Positions 1-8,601 of a DNA stretch of 64,000 bases are shown piece by piece. This stretch comes from Terriglobia bacterium (GTDB lineage: Bacteria > Acidobacteriota > Terriglobia > Acidiferrales > UBA7541). Every line of letters begins with the position of its first letter. Positions within the stretch are counted from its first letter, which is position 1. Under the pieces are notes generated by a model, which worked only from the letters and a program-made list of their open reading frames with translations, did no database searches and was not told the DNA's origin. A program made the translations under genes and the position numbers. Where the stretch lies: NCBI GenBank assembly GCA_020073605.1, contig JAIQEW010000003.1, positions 124,001 to 188,000 of the forward strand, written 5' to 3'.

Positions 1-365
1 CGCTCACGACGCTTGCGCGCACGAACCGGCGAAACGATCTCCGGCGTCTGCGCGAGATCTGCCACAAGCATGGCGTCGCGCAAATCGTCGTCGGGCTTCC
101 GCTGCACATGACCGGGGAGACCAGCCCGATGGCGGAGGAATCCGCGCGATTTGCCGCGCGCTTGCGGAAAGATCTTGGCATCGAGGTGGATTTGCAGGAC
201 GAGCGACTGACGAGCTGGGAGGCGGAGCAGACCGTGGCAGAAACAAGATCATCCTCACGCCGCAAGCGCGGGCCGCTGGACGATGTGGCCGCCGCGATTC
301 TGCTGCGCGAATATCTCGAACAAAAGCGCGGGCCGGCGCGCGGCGCCGTGGCGGAAAAGGATTAG
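1..365 (+). CDS. ruvX: Putative pre-16S rRNA nuclease / Holliday junction resolvase-like RuvX (YqgF family), 3' part only
   Basis: The frame is open from the window edge (first complete codon at base 3) and ends with TAG at 363-365, so the N-terminus is missing. What remains shows the C-terminal YqgF/RuvX signature: a hydrophobic strand ending in VVGLPLHMTG, then a DERLTSWEA motif, then the acidic DDVAAAILL helix. Conserved acidic residues of the RNase H-like active site lie in DERLTS and in the DD pair. Known family members mature the 16S rRNA 5' end. mltG starts 6 bases downstream, and ruvX beside mltG is a common bacterial arrangement. An internal ATG at 108 is not the start because homology continues upstream of it. 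Confidence 0.88.
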   Translation, partial: LTTLARTNRRNDLRRLREICHKHGVAQIVVGLPLHMTGETSPMAEESARFAARLRKDLGIEVDLQDERLTSWEAEQTVAETRSSSRRKRGPLDDVAAAILLREYLEQKRGPARGAVAEKD

Positions 366-371
366 CCGGCG

Positions 372-1427
372 ATGCGGCGGCTCGGAATCCTGACGCTGCT
401 CGCGATCGCCGCACTGGGCGCGGGCGCGGGCTGGCTCGAGTCGCAGATCGGCCGTCCCTATCGGAACCACAGGCCGGGGAAGATCTTCGTGGAGATTCCG
501 CACGGAACCTCGCGGTGGGGAGTCTCCGGAATTCTCGCGCAAAACGATGTGATCCGCAGCCGCCTGGCCTACGCTCTCTTCAGCATCTGGCACTACCGCA
601 AGCGGCCGCAAGCCGGCGAATATTACTTCGACCACCTGGTGAACTCGCGCGAAGTGTTCTGGAAGATCGCGCACGGCCAGATCTTCGTCCACACCGTGAC
701 CGTGCCGGAAGGCTGGACGATGTTCGACATCGCGGCGGAGCTGGAACGGCAGGGCGTCTGCAACCACGGAGACTTCCTCGCGGCAGCGCACGATACCTCT
801 TTGGTTTCGGACCTGGCGCCACATTCGACCAGTCTCGAAGGATTTCTCTTTCCCTCGACCTACGAATTCACGCGCCGCGCCACATGCGAGCAAGTGGTGA
901 AGCGCATGGTGCAGGATTTTCGAGCCGTATGGGAAACGCTCCCCGCTTCGGATACGGCGCAGAGCCCCGGTGGATTGACGCCCGCGCAAGTGGTTACGCT
1001 GGCGTCGCTGGTGGAGCGGGAGACGCCGAACGCGGAAGAGCGGCCGGTGGTGGCCGGAGTGTTCTACAATCGGTTGCACAAGGGCTACCCGCTGCAATGC
1101 GATCCGACGGTGCAATACGCGATGGAATTGCAGGGGCATCCGAGAACGGACGTGCGTCCCAAGGACTTGCGCGTGAATTCACCCTATAACACCTATCAAC
1201 ATCGCGGCCTGCCTCCGGGCCCGATCGCGAATCCCGGCGAAGCGTCGCTGCGAGCCGCGCTCACCCCGGCGCCGACCGATTATCTGTTTTTCGTTGCCAA
1301 CGACGAGGGCGGCCACTTCTTCAGCCGCACGCTCGCGGAACACAATCGCAACGTCGCGCGCCTTCGGCGGCTGCTTGCCGCGGACGCGCGCGCGCAGGAC
1401 CCCGCATCCAAGAAAACGCAGCACTGA
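372..1427 (+). CDS. mltG: Endolytic murein transglycosylase MltG (YceG-like)
   Basis: The 351-residue product has an N-terminal membrane anchor (about residues 4-22, LGILTLLAIAALGAGAGWL), a LysM-like region (about 35-110) and a C-terminal YceG catalytic domain. The catalytic motif LASLVERET lies at about residues 210-218, with glutamates at 215 and 217, and is followed by the family motifs VAGVFYNRL, PLQCDPTVQYA and SPYNTYQHRGLPPGPIANPG. MltG cleaves nascent peptidoglycan strands at the inner membrane and sets glycan length. Length matches the family. The ATG at 372 follows ruvX by 6 bases, so the two are probably cotranscribed. The last 20 residues are Arg/Ala/Lys-rich and look dispensable. 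Confidence 0.93.
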   Translation: MRRLGILTLLAIAALGAGAGWLESQIGRPYRNHRPGKIFVEIPHGTSRWGVSGILAQNDVIRSRLAYALFSIWHYRKRPQAGEYYFDHLVNSREVFWKIAHGQIFVHTVTVPEGWTMFDIAAELERQGVCNHGDFLAAAHDTSLVSDLAPHSTSLEGFLFPSTYEFTRRATCEQVVKRMVQDFRAVWETLPASDTAQSPGGLTPAQVVTLASLVERETPNAEERPVVAGVFYNRLHKGYPLQCDPTVQYAMELQGHPRTDVRPKDLRVNSPYNTYQHRGLPPGPIANPGEASLRAALTPAPTDYLFFVANDEGGHFFSRTLAEHNRNVARLRRLLAADARAQDPASKKTQH

Positions 1428-1435
1428 GGCCGCTC

Positions 1436-2023
1436 TTGAGCGCCAGCCATTCCAACAAGCATTCTTCCGGCGAAGCTTCGACGAAAAAGGCGCTGATTCT
1501 GGAAGCAGCGCGCACGTTGGGCAAGCCGCGCTTCACTCCCGCGGAGATCGAGCAGATTCGCCGGCAATTGATCGCGCATCTGGGCGCGCAGGGAAAGACC
1601 TCGGCGGATTACATCGTGAGCGTGCTCGAGCAGGCGGGAATGCGCGTGGTCCTTTCCACGCGTGCGGACACGGAAGGGCGCTACGAAGAGGAGTTCGCCG
1701 ACCTGCTGCACTTCTCGACGTTCACCGAAGCGGAGATGTGCCTGGTGCGCCTCGACGAGCTATTGCGGAAATTCGTGGTGGAGGGCGAGCGCAGCGCCGC
1801 CGAGCGCGTCCGCGAAGTCGCGCGCCTGGGACGCCGCCGCGCGGAGATGATCGCGCGGAACCACAAGGTGGACGCCGGGAAGCGCGCGCAAAAGGAAGAG
1901 GTCGCCCGGTGGTTTGCGGTCTGGCTCGAGACGCCGGGCGCGTTTTTCGACTGGCTCGAAGTACGGAAACAGTCTCCTGAATTCCGCGAAAAATTCCCAC
2001 ACGGATTCGACGACGAGGATTAG
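1436..2023 (+). CDS. Conserved-looking hypothetical protein, 195 residues
   Basis: The gene starts at TTG 1436 with GAGG six bases upstream, overlapping the end region of mltG, and is probably in the same transcript. The product is soluble, charged and predicted mostly helical, with no signal peptide or membrane segment. After a low-complexity Ser-rich start, residues 25-60 resemble a small helical domain (RFTPAEIEQIRRQLIAHLG), and the C-terminal half is strongly amphipathic with many Glu/Arg. I do not recognise a family. It directly abuts the next gene, so the two products may act together. Coding is supported by third-position GC bias, the Shine-Dalgarno sequence and the tight spacing. Confidence 0.75.
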   Translation: MSASHSNKHSSGEASTKKALILEAARTLGKPRFTPAEIEQIRRQLIAHLGAQGKTSADYIVSVLEQAGMRVVLSTRADTEGRYEEEFADLLHFSTFTEAEMCLVRLDELLRKFVVEGERSAAERVREVARLGRRRAEMIARNHKVDAGKRAQKEEVARWFAVWLETPGAFFDWLEVRKQSPEFREKFPHGFDDED

Positions 2024-2587
2024 ATGTACCTGCTCGATATCGAAACGCTCGACTTGGGCGCCGACGTGCGGGCCGTGGGGCTCGACCTGGTCGAGGCGGA
2101 TGAAAATCGCGAACCCGTGCGCGGGACCGACGCGGCGCGCATCTGGAGCCGCGTGCTGTCGGCGATGGCCGGGGAAAAAGCATGGGCGCTCGATTTCTTC
2201 AGCCATGTCGACCGGGTCCGGGATTTCTGCGAACGCCACCAGATCGCGTTTCGGGAGGCCAGCCAGAGATCGATTGTGATCCCCGCTCCGGAGGCCGCGG
2301 CCCTGGAATCCTTGATCGATCGCTTCCAGAACGAGACGTTCGGGGCGCGCGCCGGAGGACCCGTGAACGGGGACGCCGGAACTGATTCCGCACTGGAAGG
2401 GGAGCTGGCACGGCGCGGCGTGGATGCTTACCACCAGGCGTTCGCGAGGTATTTGTTCTGCGCCATCTGCGGGTTTGAGGATGGATCGCTGGTTTTGCTG
2501 AGCGAGAAAATCGGGGCTGGTGAGGTAATCCGCCGGGTGCGGCCAGTGCTGCAAGGCCTCGGCGTGGAAATCCATTTGCCGGCTTGA
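2024..2587 (+). CDS. Hypothetical protein, 187 residues
   Basis: ATG 2024 follows the upstream stop codon (TAG 2021-2023) with no gap and has GAGG five bases before it, which indicates translational coupling. The product is a soluble, acidic alpha/beta protein without signal peptide or membrane segment. It has two hydrophobic strand-like stretches near the start (YLLDIETLDLG, VRAVGLDLVEA) and a second set near the end (LFCAICGFEDGSLVLLSEKIG). No catalytic motif or known family is recognised. It closes the ruvX-mltG-unknown-unknown run. Confidence 0.75.
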   Translation: MYLLDIETLDLGADVRAVGLDLVEADENREPVRGTDAARIWSRVLSAMAGEKAWALDFFSHVDRVRDFCERHQIAFREASQRSIVIPAPEAAALESLIDRFQNETFGARAGGPVNGDAGTDSALEGELARRGVDAYHQAFARYLFCAICGFEDGSLVLLSEKIGAGEVIRRVRPVLQGLGVEIHLPA

Positions 2588-2683
2588 TCCCTGCCCTACC
2601 CCCGTTGTCTGGTCCGAAACCTTGGTACATCGGTACCATATCGCCCGCCAGTCGTTCTAGTACACTCGCTTAGAGAGCACTAG

Positions 2684-5530
2684 ATGCAACCATCGACGGG
2701 TGAAATGACAGTGCCCAGTGAGTCATCGGTCCCCAACGCCCGCGCTTTTGTCCGCAGTCTCAACGTCTTGCTTAAGTACTGTAGGCTCTATGGCCTAGAG
2801 CACCTTCGCTCCGCTGGTCAGTTTGAAGTCGCCTGGAATGAGCTGGAAGAGGCGGTGCGGTCGGCCGGACAGGCTGGCCTTCTGTTAGGTTCCTCGGGTT
2901 CCCAGTTGCTGCTGGATGGCGTACCCCTCGAGTCAACCCAAGCCGAGCGCAGTTTCGCCGATCTGCTTAATACCGCGGGCGTGGCCAGCATCGCCTTCCT
3001 CCCAAGTGTGGAGCGGGGAGACTTAACAAATCTCATCAAGGCATTCATGGAGACCGGCCCCAAAGCCGGTCCGCTGACCGAGCGCCTGGAGCAGTATTTC
3101 GGCTCGCGCAGCAATGCCGGAATTCACGTCAACGAGATTCGGTTCGTGGCGGAGGACGCTGCCTTCTCCGAGGCGCGCATGGCCGCCCAACTGACGGTAA
3201 AGACACTCGGCGGCGACGCCGAACGCGTCCAGGATTGGTTCCGTAGCCCAGAGAAGATGATCCAGCTGATCGCGGCCGCCGAAGGCTCGCGTGGCGGGCC
3301 GGGTGGACCCGGAACCGGAGCTGGGCCTGGAACTGGAGGAGGCACGGGAACAGGGGGCGGCGCGGGTTCAGGACCCGGAACGGGGTCTGGTGCAGGAACG
3401 GGTGGAGGAGTCACAGGTGTCTATGGCGCAGGCGGTTCTGGCACCGGGGGCCCGGGATCGGGTGGAGGTTCGGGACTACTTGGAGGATTGATCAGTGGCG
3501 CGCCTGGCGGCGGAGGTGTCGCTGGTGACCTGCCGGCGATGGGCGAAGCCGAGATGCAGAGCCTGCTGCGGCTGCTCGCCCAATTCGGCGAGGCGGCGCA
3601 CGGCAAGAGCGCGCAACCTCCCGACCAAGTTTCGTGGACGCAAAAGCTGGCCGCGCTGCCACAAAACGCGCAGGTGACATTGCGGCAGGCGCTGGCGACC
3701 GTGGCGGCGAAGACTCCTTCGGCGAAGGTGGACGAGAACATGCTGCTGCGGCTGGCGGAGGATCTCGCGATTCGCTTCGCGCTCGATCGCTTCCAGCGCG
3801 GCGAGGTGCGAGTCAACGCCGTGCGCCAGATGCTCGACAAGATGGGGCACGAGCTCGAAACCCTGCGAAAGCTCCTCAAGGCCCGCGAGGACAAGATGGC
3901 GACCGCAGGGCTTTCCGTCGAGTCGCACGCGGACGTGCTCGACCGGCAGTTCTGGGCCGCCGTGCCGGAATCGGGCAAGCGCGCCGTGCTGACTTCGAGC
4001 GAAGCGTGGTGCATCCCGCCGCGCAACGTGCAGCAGTACGTCGAAGAGCTGCTGGGGCGCGGAGACGCGGACGCGGCCGGAGATGTGCTGCTCAAATACG
4101 CATCGTGCGTGCGAAACAAGGACGCCGAGGCCCGCAAGAAGGCGGCCATCGGGCTGGGCCAGCTCGCCGGGCTCTACAGCAAGGCGGCGAGCCAGCGGTT
4201 GCAGGACGCGCTGACGCAGATCGGCCAGCAACTGGCGGCGGAAAAGGATGCGGAGCTACAGACGCTGCTGAGCGCCGCGTTCGTGAGGCTGAGCCAGGAA
4301 TCGGCCTCGCGGCGCTACTACCGCGCGATGCAGCAGGCGCTCGATTCGTTGACGGACCTCGAGGAACTGCGCCCTGCCGCGGCGCAAAGCCTGCGTCCGC
4401 GACTGGGTGTCGAGAACCGGATTTCGGAATTCATCGAAGAAGCGCTCACAGCCGAAGCGATGCCCGAAGGCCTGGTGGGCTTGCTCATGCGCGTTCCACA
4501 AGGCGCGGCCGAGCATCTGGCGGTGCGGCTGGCGCGTTCGGGACGGCGGACCGAGCGGGAGAACATTGTCCAACTGGCGAAGGCCGTCGGGAGCGCGTGC
4601 GCCAGGCACCTGAAGGAAGTGCTCAAGTCCGAACCGCCCACCAGAGCGGCGACGGTGGTCGGACTGCTAAGCCGGCTTGACGCGCAAGCCATTGATGATC
4701 TTTTGCCGCTGCGCCTGCGCAACGGCGGGCGGGCGTTTCATGATGCTGCTGTGCGCCAGCTCTCGATTGCGGGGGCGCCGGAGCGCGGCCAGCTGCTGGC
4801 GAACTCGCTTGAGATGCTCGACCCCTTGGTGCTGCCGCTGGCACTCGACGAAATCGGGATGTGCGCGGATCAGAATACGGCCGCGAAGCTGCTGAGGCTG
4901 GCCGAGGGAGAAATCCTGCCGGACGGATCGGAATACTTGCGCGTGAAGGCAATCGAAGCGCTGGGCCGGATGCGCGCGAACGCTGCGGCGGGACATCTGC
5001 GGCGCTTCGTGGAGGCGCGCAAAGCATTCGGCTGGGCCTATCCCGAAGAAATCCGGATGGCGGCGGCGCAGGCGCTCATGAAGCTCGATCCGGAATGGAT
5101 ACAGTCGTTCCTGCCGCAATCGGGCCTGGACGAAAAGGTGATGGCGCTCGCGCCGCTCGATCCGATCCCGGACCGCGATGTCGTGCGGCATCGCCGATAC
5201 CGCCGAATCCGGCTGCCGCGAAACGTGCCCGCGGTGATCACGTCGGCGCGCGGGAAGTATTCCTCCGCGATCAGCGTGCTGAGCCTGGAAGGCGGGCTGC
5301 TCAGCGGCGACGTGCAGCTTGCCGTGGGAACCGAAGCGACGCTGAAGATTCCCGCCGGGCTGCGCTCGATCAACATGCAAGCCATCGTGCGATTCGTGCG
5401 CTCGCATCAAGCCGGCTTCGAGATGGTCGGGATGGGGCTCGAAGACCGCGCGAAGCTCCGCAGGTTGCTCATCTCACTCGGCAGTCCGGACACCACCGCG
5501 AGCCAGCCTCAGATACCTGAACAGGTCTAA
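2684..5530 (+). CDS. Large helical-repeat protein with Gly-rich linker and C-terminal PilZ domain
   Basis: The 948-residue product has no signal peptide. Residues 1-200 form a helical domain. Residues about 203-278 are an extreme Gly/Thr/Ser/Pro linker. Residues 280-820 are a long run of Ala/Leu-rich helices that looks like HEAT-type repeats. The last about 110 residues are a PilZ domain, with the RRYRRIRL arginine motif (about 836-843) followed by the LSLEGGLLSG turn that replaces the canonical D/N-x-S-x-x-G. PilZ domains usually bind cyclic di-GMP. The first third has more A/T than the rest. ATG 2684 has only a weak AGAG upstream and a short possible leader after TACACT (2661-2666). Domain names are my reading of sequence patterns; repeat number was not computed. 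Confidence 0.82.
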   Translation: MQPSTGEMTVPSESSVPNARAFVRSLNVLLKYCRLYGLEHLRSAGQFEVAWNELEEAVRSAGQAGLLLGSSGSQLLLDGVPLESTQAERSFADLLNTAGVASIAFLPSVERGDLTNLIKAFMETGPKAGPLTERLEQYFGSRSNAGIHVNEIRFVAEDAAFSEARMAAQLTVKTLGGDAERVQDWFRSPEKMIQLIAAAEGSRGGPGGPGTGAGPGTGGGTGTGGGAGSGPGTGSGAGTGGGVTGVYGAGGSGTGGPGSGGGSGLLGGLISGAPGGGGVAGDLPAMGEAEMQSLLRLLAQFGEAAHGKSAQPPDQVSWTQKLAALPQNAQVTLRQALATVAAKTPSAKVDENMLLRLAEDLAIRFALDRFQRGEVRVNAVRQMLDKMGHELETLRKLLKAREDKMATAGLSVESHADVLDRQFWAAVPESGKRAVLTSSEAWCIPPRNVQQYVEELLGRGDADAAGDVLLKYASCVRNKDAEARKKAAIGLGQLAGLYSKAASQRLQDALTQIGQQLAAEKDAELQTLLSAAFVRLSQESASRRYYRAMQQALDSLTDLEELRPAAAQSLRPRLGVENRISEFIEEALTAEAMPEGLVGLLMRVPQGAAEHLAVRLARSGRRTERENIVQLAKAVGSACARHLKEVLKSEPPTRAATVVGLLSRLDAQAIDDLLPLRLRNGGRAFHDAAVRQLSIAGAPERGQLLANSLEMLDPLVLPLALDEIGMCADQNTAAKLLRLAEGEILPDGSEYLRVKAIEALGRMRANAAAGHLRRFVEARKAFGWAYPEEIRMAAAQALMKLDPEWIQSFLPQSGLDEKVMALAPLDPIPDRDVVRHRRYRRIRLPRNVPAVITSARGKYSSAISVLSLEGGLLSGDVQLAVGTEATLKIPAGLRSINMQAIVRFVRSHQAGFEMVGMGLEDRAKLRRLLISLGSPDTTASQPQIPEQV

Positions 5531-5566
5531 GCGCCGCGAACGAGTTTCTTCCGTGCGGGTGTGCCC

Positions 5567-5929
5567 TCAGGAAGCCTTGCGCTCTTCCGTGGAAATCATC
5601 GAAGGAAGAATCCGGCGATAGGGCCGCAGGCTGAAGAATTTCTCGCGGCAGGGGTCGCAGCGATAGGCGGGAAAACCGAGGAAGCGCTGCGCATAGACCA
5701 GAATGCCGTCCTCAACGCGCCCTCGCGCGATGCGCTCGAGATCGAAATTCCCGCACCGCGGGCAATGAGCGTAACGCGAAAACGCGAGCGCCACGCTGCG
5801 GGCACGAAAGCGAAAATCGCACGTGTGGCATCGCCAGGGGCGCAACCCGAGCCCCGTGCAGACGAAATCGATGAGGCCGCTGCGATGCGAGCGAAAGCAA
5901 TCCGCGCTCCGGCACTGCGGGCAGATCAT
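5567..5929 (-). CDS. Double zinc-ribbon protein of unknown function
   Basis: The product has four CxxC knuckles (CPQC, CHTC, CPRC, CDPC), which is enough for two zinc ribbons, and a basic C-terminus with many Arg. The chosen ATG at 5929 has GGAGGA 11 bases upstream, and the first zinc knuckle then begins at residue 3. An upstream in-frame TTG at 5971 would add 14 basic residues and cannot be excluded. The gene converges on the PilZ gene (36 bases apart) and diverges from queF. The likely role is nucleic-acid or protein binding, but nothing in the neighbourhood defines it. Confidence 0.7.
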   Translation of the reverse strand: MICPQCRSADCFRSHRSGLIDFVCTGLGLRPWRCHTCDFRFRARSVALAFSRYAHCPRCGNFDLERIARGRVEDGILVYAQRFLGFPAYRCDPCREKFFSLRPYRRILPSMISTEERKAS

Positions 5930-5999
5930 TTTGCTGGGTTTCCTCCGCTTATGGCGCGACAGCATATCCAAATACCACCCGCCGGGGCAATAGTTGCGG

Positions 6000-6019
6000 G
6001 TCCGGAGAAGGCCCCGGAC
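6000..6019. other. Short inverted repeat between divergent genes
   Basis: GTCCGG (6000-6005) and CCGGAC (6014-6019) are separated by eight bases. The repeat lies between the zinc-ribbon gene (minus) and queF (plus), upstream of a possible -10 element TAAGAT at 6024-6029. It could be an operator or a chance GC palindrome. Confidence 0.25.
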
Positions 6020-6050
6020 GGTGCTAAGATACCCGTCGAGAGGAACGCGA

Positions 6051-6461
6051 ATGCCCGACTATACCGCCGCGCACGCGCGCGCGGGGATCGACGCCAAGCT
6101 CCCCAAGCTCGAGACCTGGCCGAATCATTTTCCCGGCTACGAAATCACGATCCGCTTTCCCGAATACACGTCCGTTTGTCCGAAAACGGGACTGCCCGAT
6201 TACGGTGCGATCACTCTTCAATATCAGCCGAACAAGCTCTGCCTGGAACTGAAAGCCCTGAAGATGTATCTGCTCGCCTACCGCAACCTCGGAATCTTTT
6301 ACGAGAATGCGGTGAACCGGATGCTCCGCGACATCGTCGCGGCAATCCACCCCGCATGGTGCCGCGTGACGGGCGAATTCACGCCGCGCGGGGGGCTGAC
6401 CACCACGGTCGAAGCACGCTGGCCCCGCCGGGTTGGCAACGCGGGCCGAGCTAGGGGATAG
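6051..6461 (+). CDS. queF: NADPH-dependent 7-cyano-7-deazaguanine reductase QueF (short, unimodular form)
   Basis: The 136-residue product carries the unimodular QueF core: catalytic cysteine C43 in TSVCPKTG and the general acid D50 seven residues later in LPDYG, as in characterised enzymes. It also has the LELKALKMYLLAYRNLGIFYENAVN segment typical of the family. It reduces preQ0 to preQ1 in queuosine synthesis. ATG 6051 is chosen because GAGGAAC lies just upstream; a TTG at 5994 would add a non-conserved basic extension. The N-terminal side is short, as in the Bacillus type. No preQ1 riboswitch was recognised upstream. queG, the last queuosine step, lies separately at 40.5 kb. Confidence 0.93.
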   Translation: MPDYTAAHARAGIDAKLPKLETWPNHFPGYEITIRFPEYTSVCPKTGLPDYGAITLQYQPNKLCLELKALKMYLLAYRNLGIFYENAVNRMLRDIVAAIHPAWCRVTGEFTPRGGLTTTVEARWPRRVGNAGRARG

Positions 6462-6528
6462 ACTTCGCTCCCCGGCTCGGCGATAATTCAGCCGGTCCGC
6501 GAGCAGTGCTCGCCACCAAGGAGGCTCG

Positions 6529-7383
6529 ATGAGTTCGACGCCGAACATTCCCGATACCCATGCAGCTGAGGCAGGGGTTCTGCCGCGCTGGGTCACGGTG
6601 CTTTTCGTTGTCGCATTTGCGCTGGTCGGTTACCTGCTCTACGGAAACTATTCCGAGCGGCAAGCGCTGCACAAGACGCAGGACGACGCGGCGCAAAAGT
6701 CGCAGGCCATGCTCTCGGAACTCGACAAGACGAATTCCCGTATCGCCGACCTGAAGGGGCAATTGGACGTGATGTCGCAGAAGCTCGGCTTGACGGAGGA
6801 TGAACTGGCGCGCGCCCGCAGCCTCGCGCAAACGGCGCGCTCGGAGCAGCAGAAGAGCGACGTGCAGTTCCGCCAGGCGATCGGAGCGGTCCAGGCGGAC
6901 ACAACGACGAAATTTGGGCAGATGTCGACGCAACTCAGCGGGACGCAGACCGACCTGAACGCCACGAAAGCCGATCTCGAAGCCACCAAGGGCGCAATGC
7001 AGAGCATCAAGGGCGACCTGGGAGTTCAGAGCGGGCTGGTCGCGCGGAATCACGACGAAGTCGAAGAGCTGAAGCGGCTGGGCCAGCGCGACATCTTCGA
7101 GTTCACGCTCAGCAAATCGTCGAAAGGTCCGGAGCACGTTGGCCCGATTCAGGTGCAGCTCCGCAAGACCGACACCAAGAAATTCAAGTACACGCTCAAT
7201 GTGGTGGCCGACGACAAGACGATCGAGAAAAAGGACAAGACGGCCGGCGAGCCGGTGCAGTTCTACGTCCGCGGCGCGCGCGCGCCTTACGAGATCGTGG
7301 TGTTCGACGTCACGAAGGATCAGGCGAAAGGCTATCTGAGCGCGCCGAAGTCCGCGACGGCCGGCCCACCGCCGGGTAATTGA
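6529..7383 (+). CDS. Membrane-anchored coiled-coil protein, 284 residues
   Basis: A near-perfect Shine-Dalgarno AAGGAGG precedes ATG 6529. The product has one membrane segment (about residues 22-41, VTVLFVVAFALVGYLLYGNY), then a long coiled coil (about 45-185) rich in Gln, Asp, Lys and repeating LxxTxxDLxAT heptads. A compact C-terminal domain (about 190-275) is beta-strand-like, with Lys-rich strands. The topology predicts a short cytoplasmic N-terminus and a large extracytoplasmic part. No family is recognised. A GATAAT -10-like hexamer lies at 6481-6486. The next gene encodes a secreted VWFA-related protein, so a cell-envelope role is likely but unproven. Confidence 0.8.
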   Translation: MSSTPNIPDTHAAEAGVLPRWVTVLFVVAFALVGYLLYGNYSERQALHKTQDDAAQKSQAMLSELDKTNSRIADLKGQLDVMSQKLGLTEDELARARSLAQTARSEQQKSDVQFRQAIGAVQADTTTKFGQMSTQLSGTQTDLNATKADLEATKGAMQSIKGDLGVQSGLVARNHDEVEELKRLGQRDIFEFTLSKSSKGPEHVGPIQVQLRKTDTKKFKYTLNVVADDKTIEKKDKTAGEPVQFYVRGARAPYEIVVFDVTKDQAKGYLSAPKSATAGPPPGN

Positions 7384-7425
7384 CCGGAAGACGAACAGCG
7401 AGTGGAGATTCGCTCTGCCCGTCCG

Positions 7426-7457
7426 GCATTGCGGGGATCGAAAGATCCTCGCAATGC
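7426..7457. other. Strong GAAA-capped hairpin between two genes
   Basis: Fourteen bases (7426-7439) pair with 7444-7457 with only one G-T wobble, closing a GAAA tetraloop at 7440-7443. It is directly followed by GGAGGG (7458-7463). There is no T tract, so it is not a classical terminator. It could be an RNA processing or stabilising element, a translational control hairpin for the downstream gene, or a repeat unit. Confidence 0.75.
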
Positions 7458-7481
7458 GGAGGGATACATACAGCACGCGCT

Positions 7482-8549
7482 TTGATTCGTGTCTTCCGCC
7501 AGCCGCGTTACTCTCTCCGGACACCCTGCGTTTCCTTCATAGCCGCCGCACTTGCATGGGGCGTCTCCGTGCCCGCGTGCCGGGCACAGCAATCCGCGCC
7601 GCCAGCGCAGCAACCGCTCCAAGCCAAGACGGAACTCGTGAAAGTGGACGCGAGCGTCCTGGACAAGCGCGGGAATTTCGTCAGCGGCCTGACGCAGGTG
7701 AATTTTCGCGTGCTCGACAACGGCATCGAGCAGCCGATCGCCTTCTTCGCGCCGGTGGAAGCGCCGGCGCAAGTGCTGGTGATGATCGAGACGAGTCCCG
7801 CAGTTTATCTGATCCACAACCAGCATCTCATTGCCGCGTACGCGCTTCTGGACGGGCTGGCGCCGGATGACGCGGTCGCGCTCGTAACCTACGATCGGGC
7901 GCCGCAGGCGATTCTTGGGTTTACCCCGGATAAGTCCGCGCTTCTGGCGGCGTTGGACAAGGTGCAGTACACGATCGGAATGGGAGACTTGAATCTCTAC
8001 GATTCCGTTTCGGCGGTGCTCGACTGGCTTGCTCCCACACCGGGCAAGCGGGCGATCGTGCTGCTGACGACGGGGCTCGATTCCTCTCCATCGGCACGCT
8101 GGGATGCGCTTGCGCGGAAACTCCGCGGGGATGACGTGGTCGTTTACTCGGTGGCGCTCGGCGGCTCACTCCGCGGGGAACCAAGCAAGAAATCGAAGCC
8201 GAAGAAGAGCGCGCCAGAATCCGGCGCGGAGCAAACCGGCGAATCGCTCGAGACCAGCGGCTCGGACGGCTTCGCGAAAGCCGATCGCGCTCTTCTGGCG
8301 CTTGCGACCATCACCGGCGGGCGAGCCTATTTTCCGGAATCGGAGAAGGATTTCGTGCCGATGTACCACGAAATCGCGTCTGCTCTTCGGCATCAATACG
8401 TGCTCGGGATTGCTCCGGCGCGCGACGGGCAGTTCCACACGCTCACCGTCGCGGCAAATGAAAACGGCGGCCAGCCGGCGGCGCATCAGGCGAAGCGGTC
8501 TGAATACCGCGTGCTTGCCCGCGCCGGATATCTGGCCCCGGGGCCTTGA
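7482..8549 (+). CDS. Secreted VWFA-related protein (acidobacterial type)
   Basis: The product has a signal peptide ending at about CRA|QQSAPP, then a short strand VKVDASVLDKRGNFVSGL typical of the acidobacterial VWFA-related family, then a von Willebrand A-like fold to about residue 240. A charged Lys/Ser linker follows, then a C-terminal part with RHQYVLGIAPARDGQFH. The metal-ion site is degenerate: the usual DxSxS is replaced by ETSPA, so metal binding is doubtful. The start is uncertain. TTG 7482 places the signal peptide at the N-terminus, whereas the longest frame starts at TTG 7380 and would run through the strong hairpin at 7426-7457. The GGAGGG at 7458 has no ordinary start codon at proper spacing. 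Confidence 0.8.
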   Translation: MIRVFRQPRYSLRTPCVSFIAAALAWGVSVPACRAQQSAPPAQQPLQAKTELVKVDASVLDKRGNFVSGLTQVNFRVLDNGIEQPIAFFAPVEAPAQVLVMIETSPAVYLIHNQHLIAAYALLDGLAPDDAVALVTYDRAPQAILGFTPDKSALLAALDKVQYTIGMGDLNLYDSVSAVLDWLAPTPGKRAIVLLTTGLDSSPSARWDALARKLRGDDVVVYSVALGGSLRGEPSKKSKPKKSAPESGAEQTGESLETSGSDGFAKADRALLALATITGGRAYFPESEKDFVPMYHEIASALRHQYVLGIAPARDGQFHTLTVAANENGGQPAAHQAKRSEYRVLARAGYLAPGP

Positions 8550-8553
8550 CTCG

Positions 8554-8559
8554 TATAAT
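8554..8559 (+). promoter_or_regulatory. Possible -10 element TATAAT
   Basis: A consensus TATAAT lies 42 bases upstream of the ATG of the aspartyl-protease-like gene. No good -35 is seen at 16-18 bases. A TTGACT lies only two bases upstream, which is too close to serve. Confidence 0.3.
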
Positions 8560-8601
8560 CTCAGTGCGCGCTCCGGAAGGCAGAAGCGCGCGGGGGGCTG
8601 C

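Noticed and set aside
5960-6050. Possible preQ1 riboswitch before queF
   Set aside because: The expected C-rich loop and A-rich tail of preQ1-I are not present; only a short GC inverted repeat is seen.
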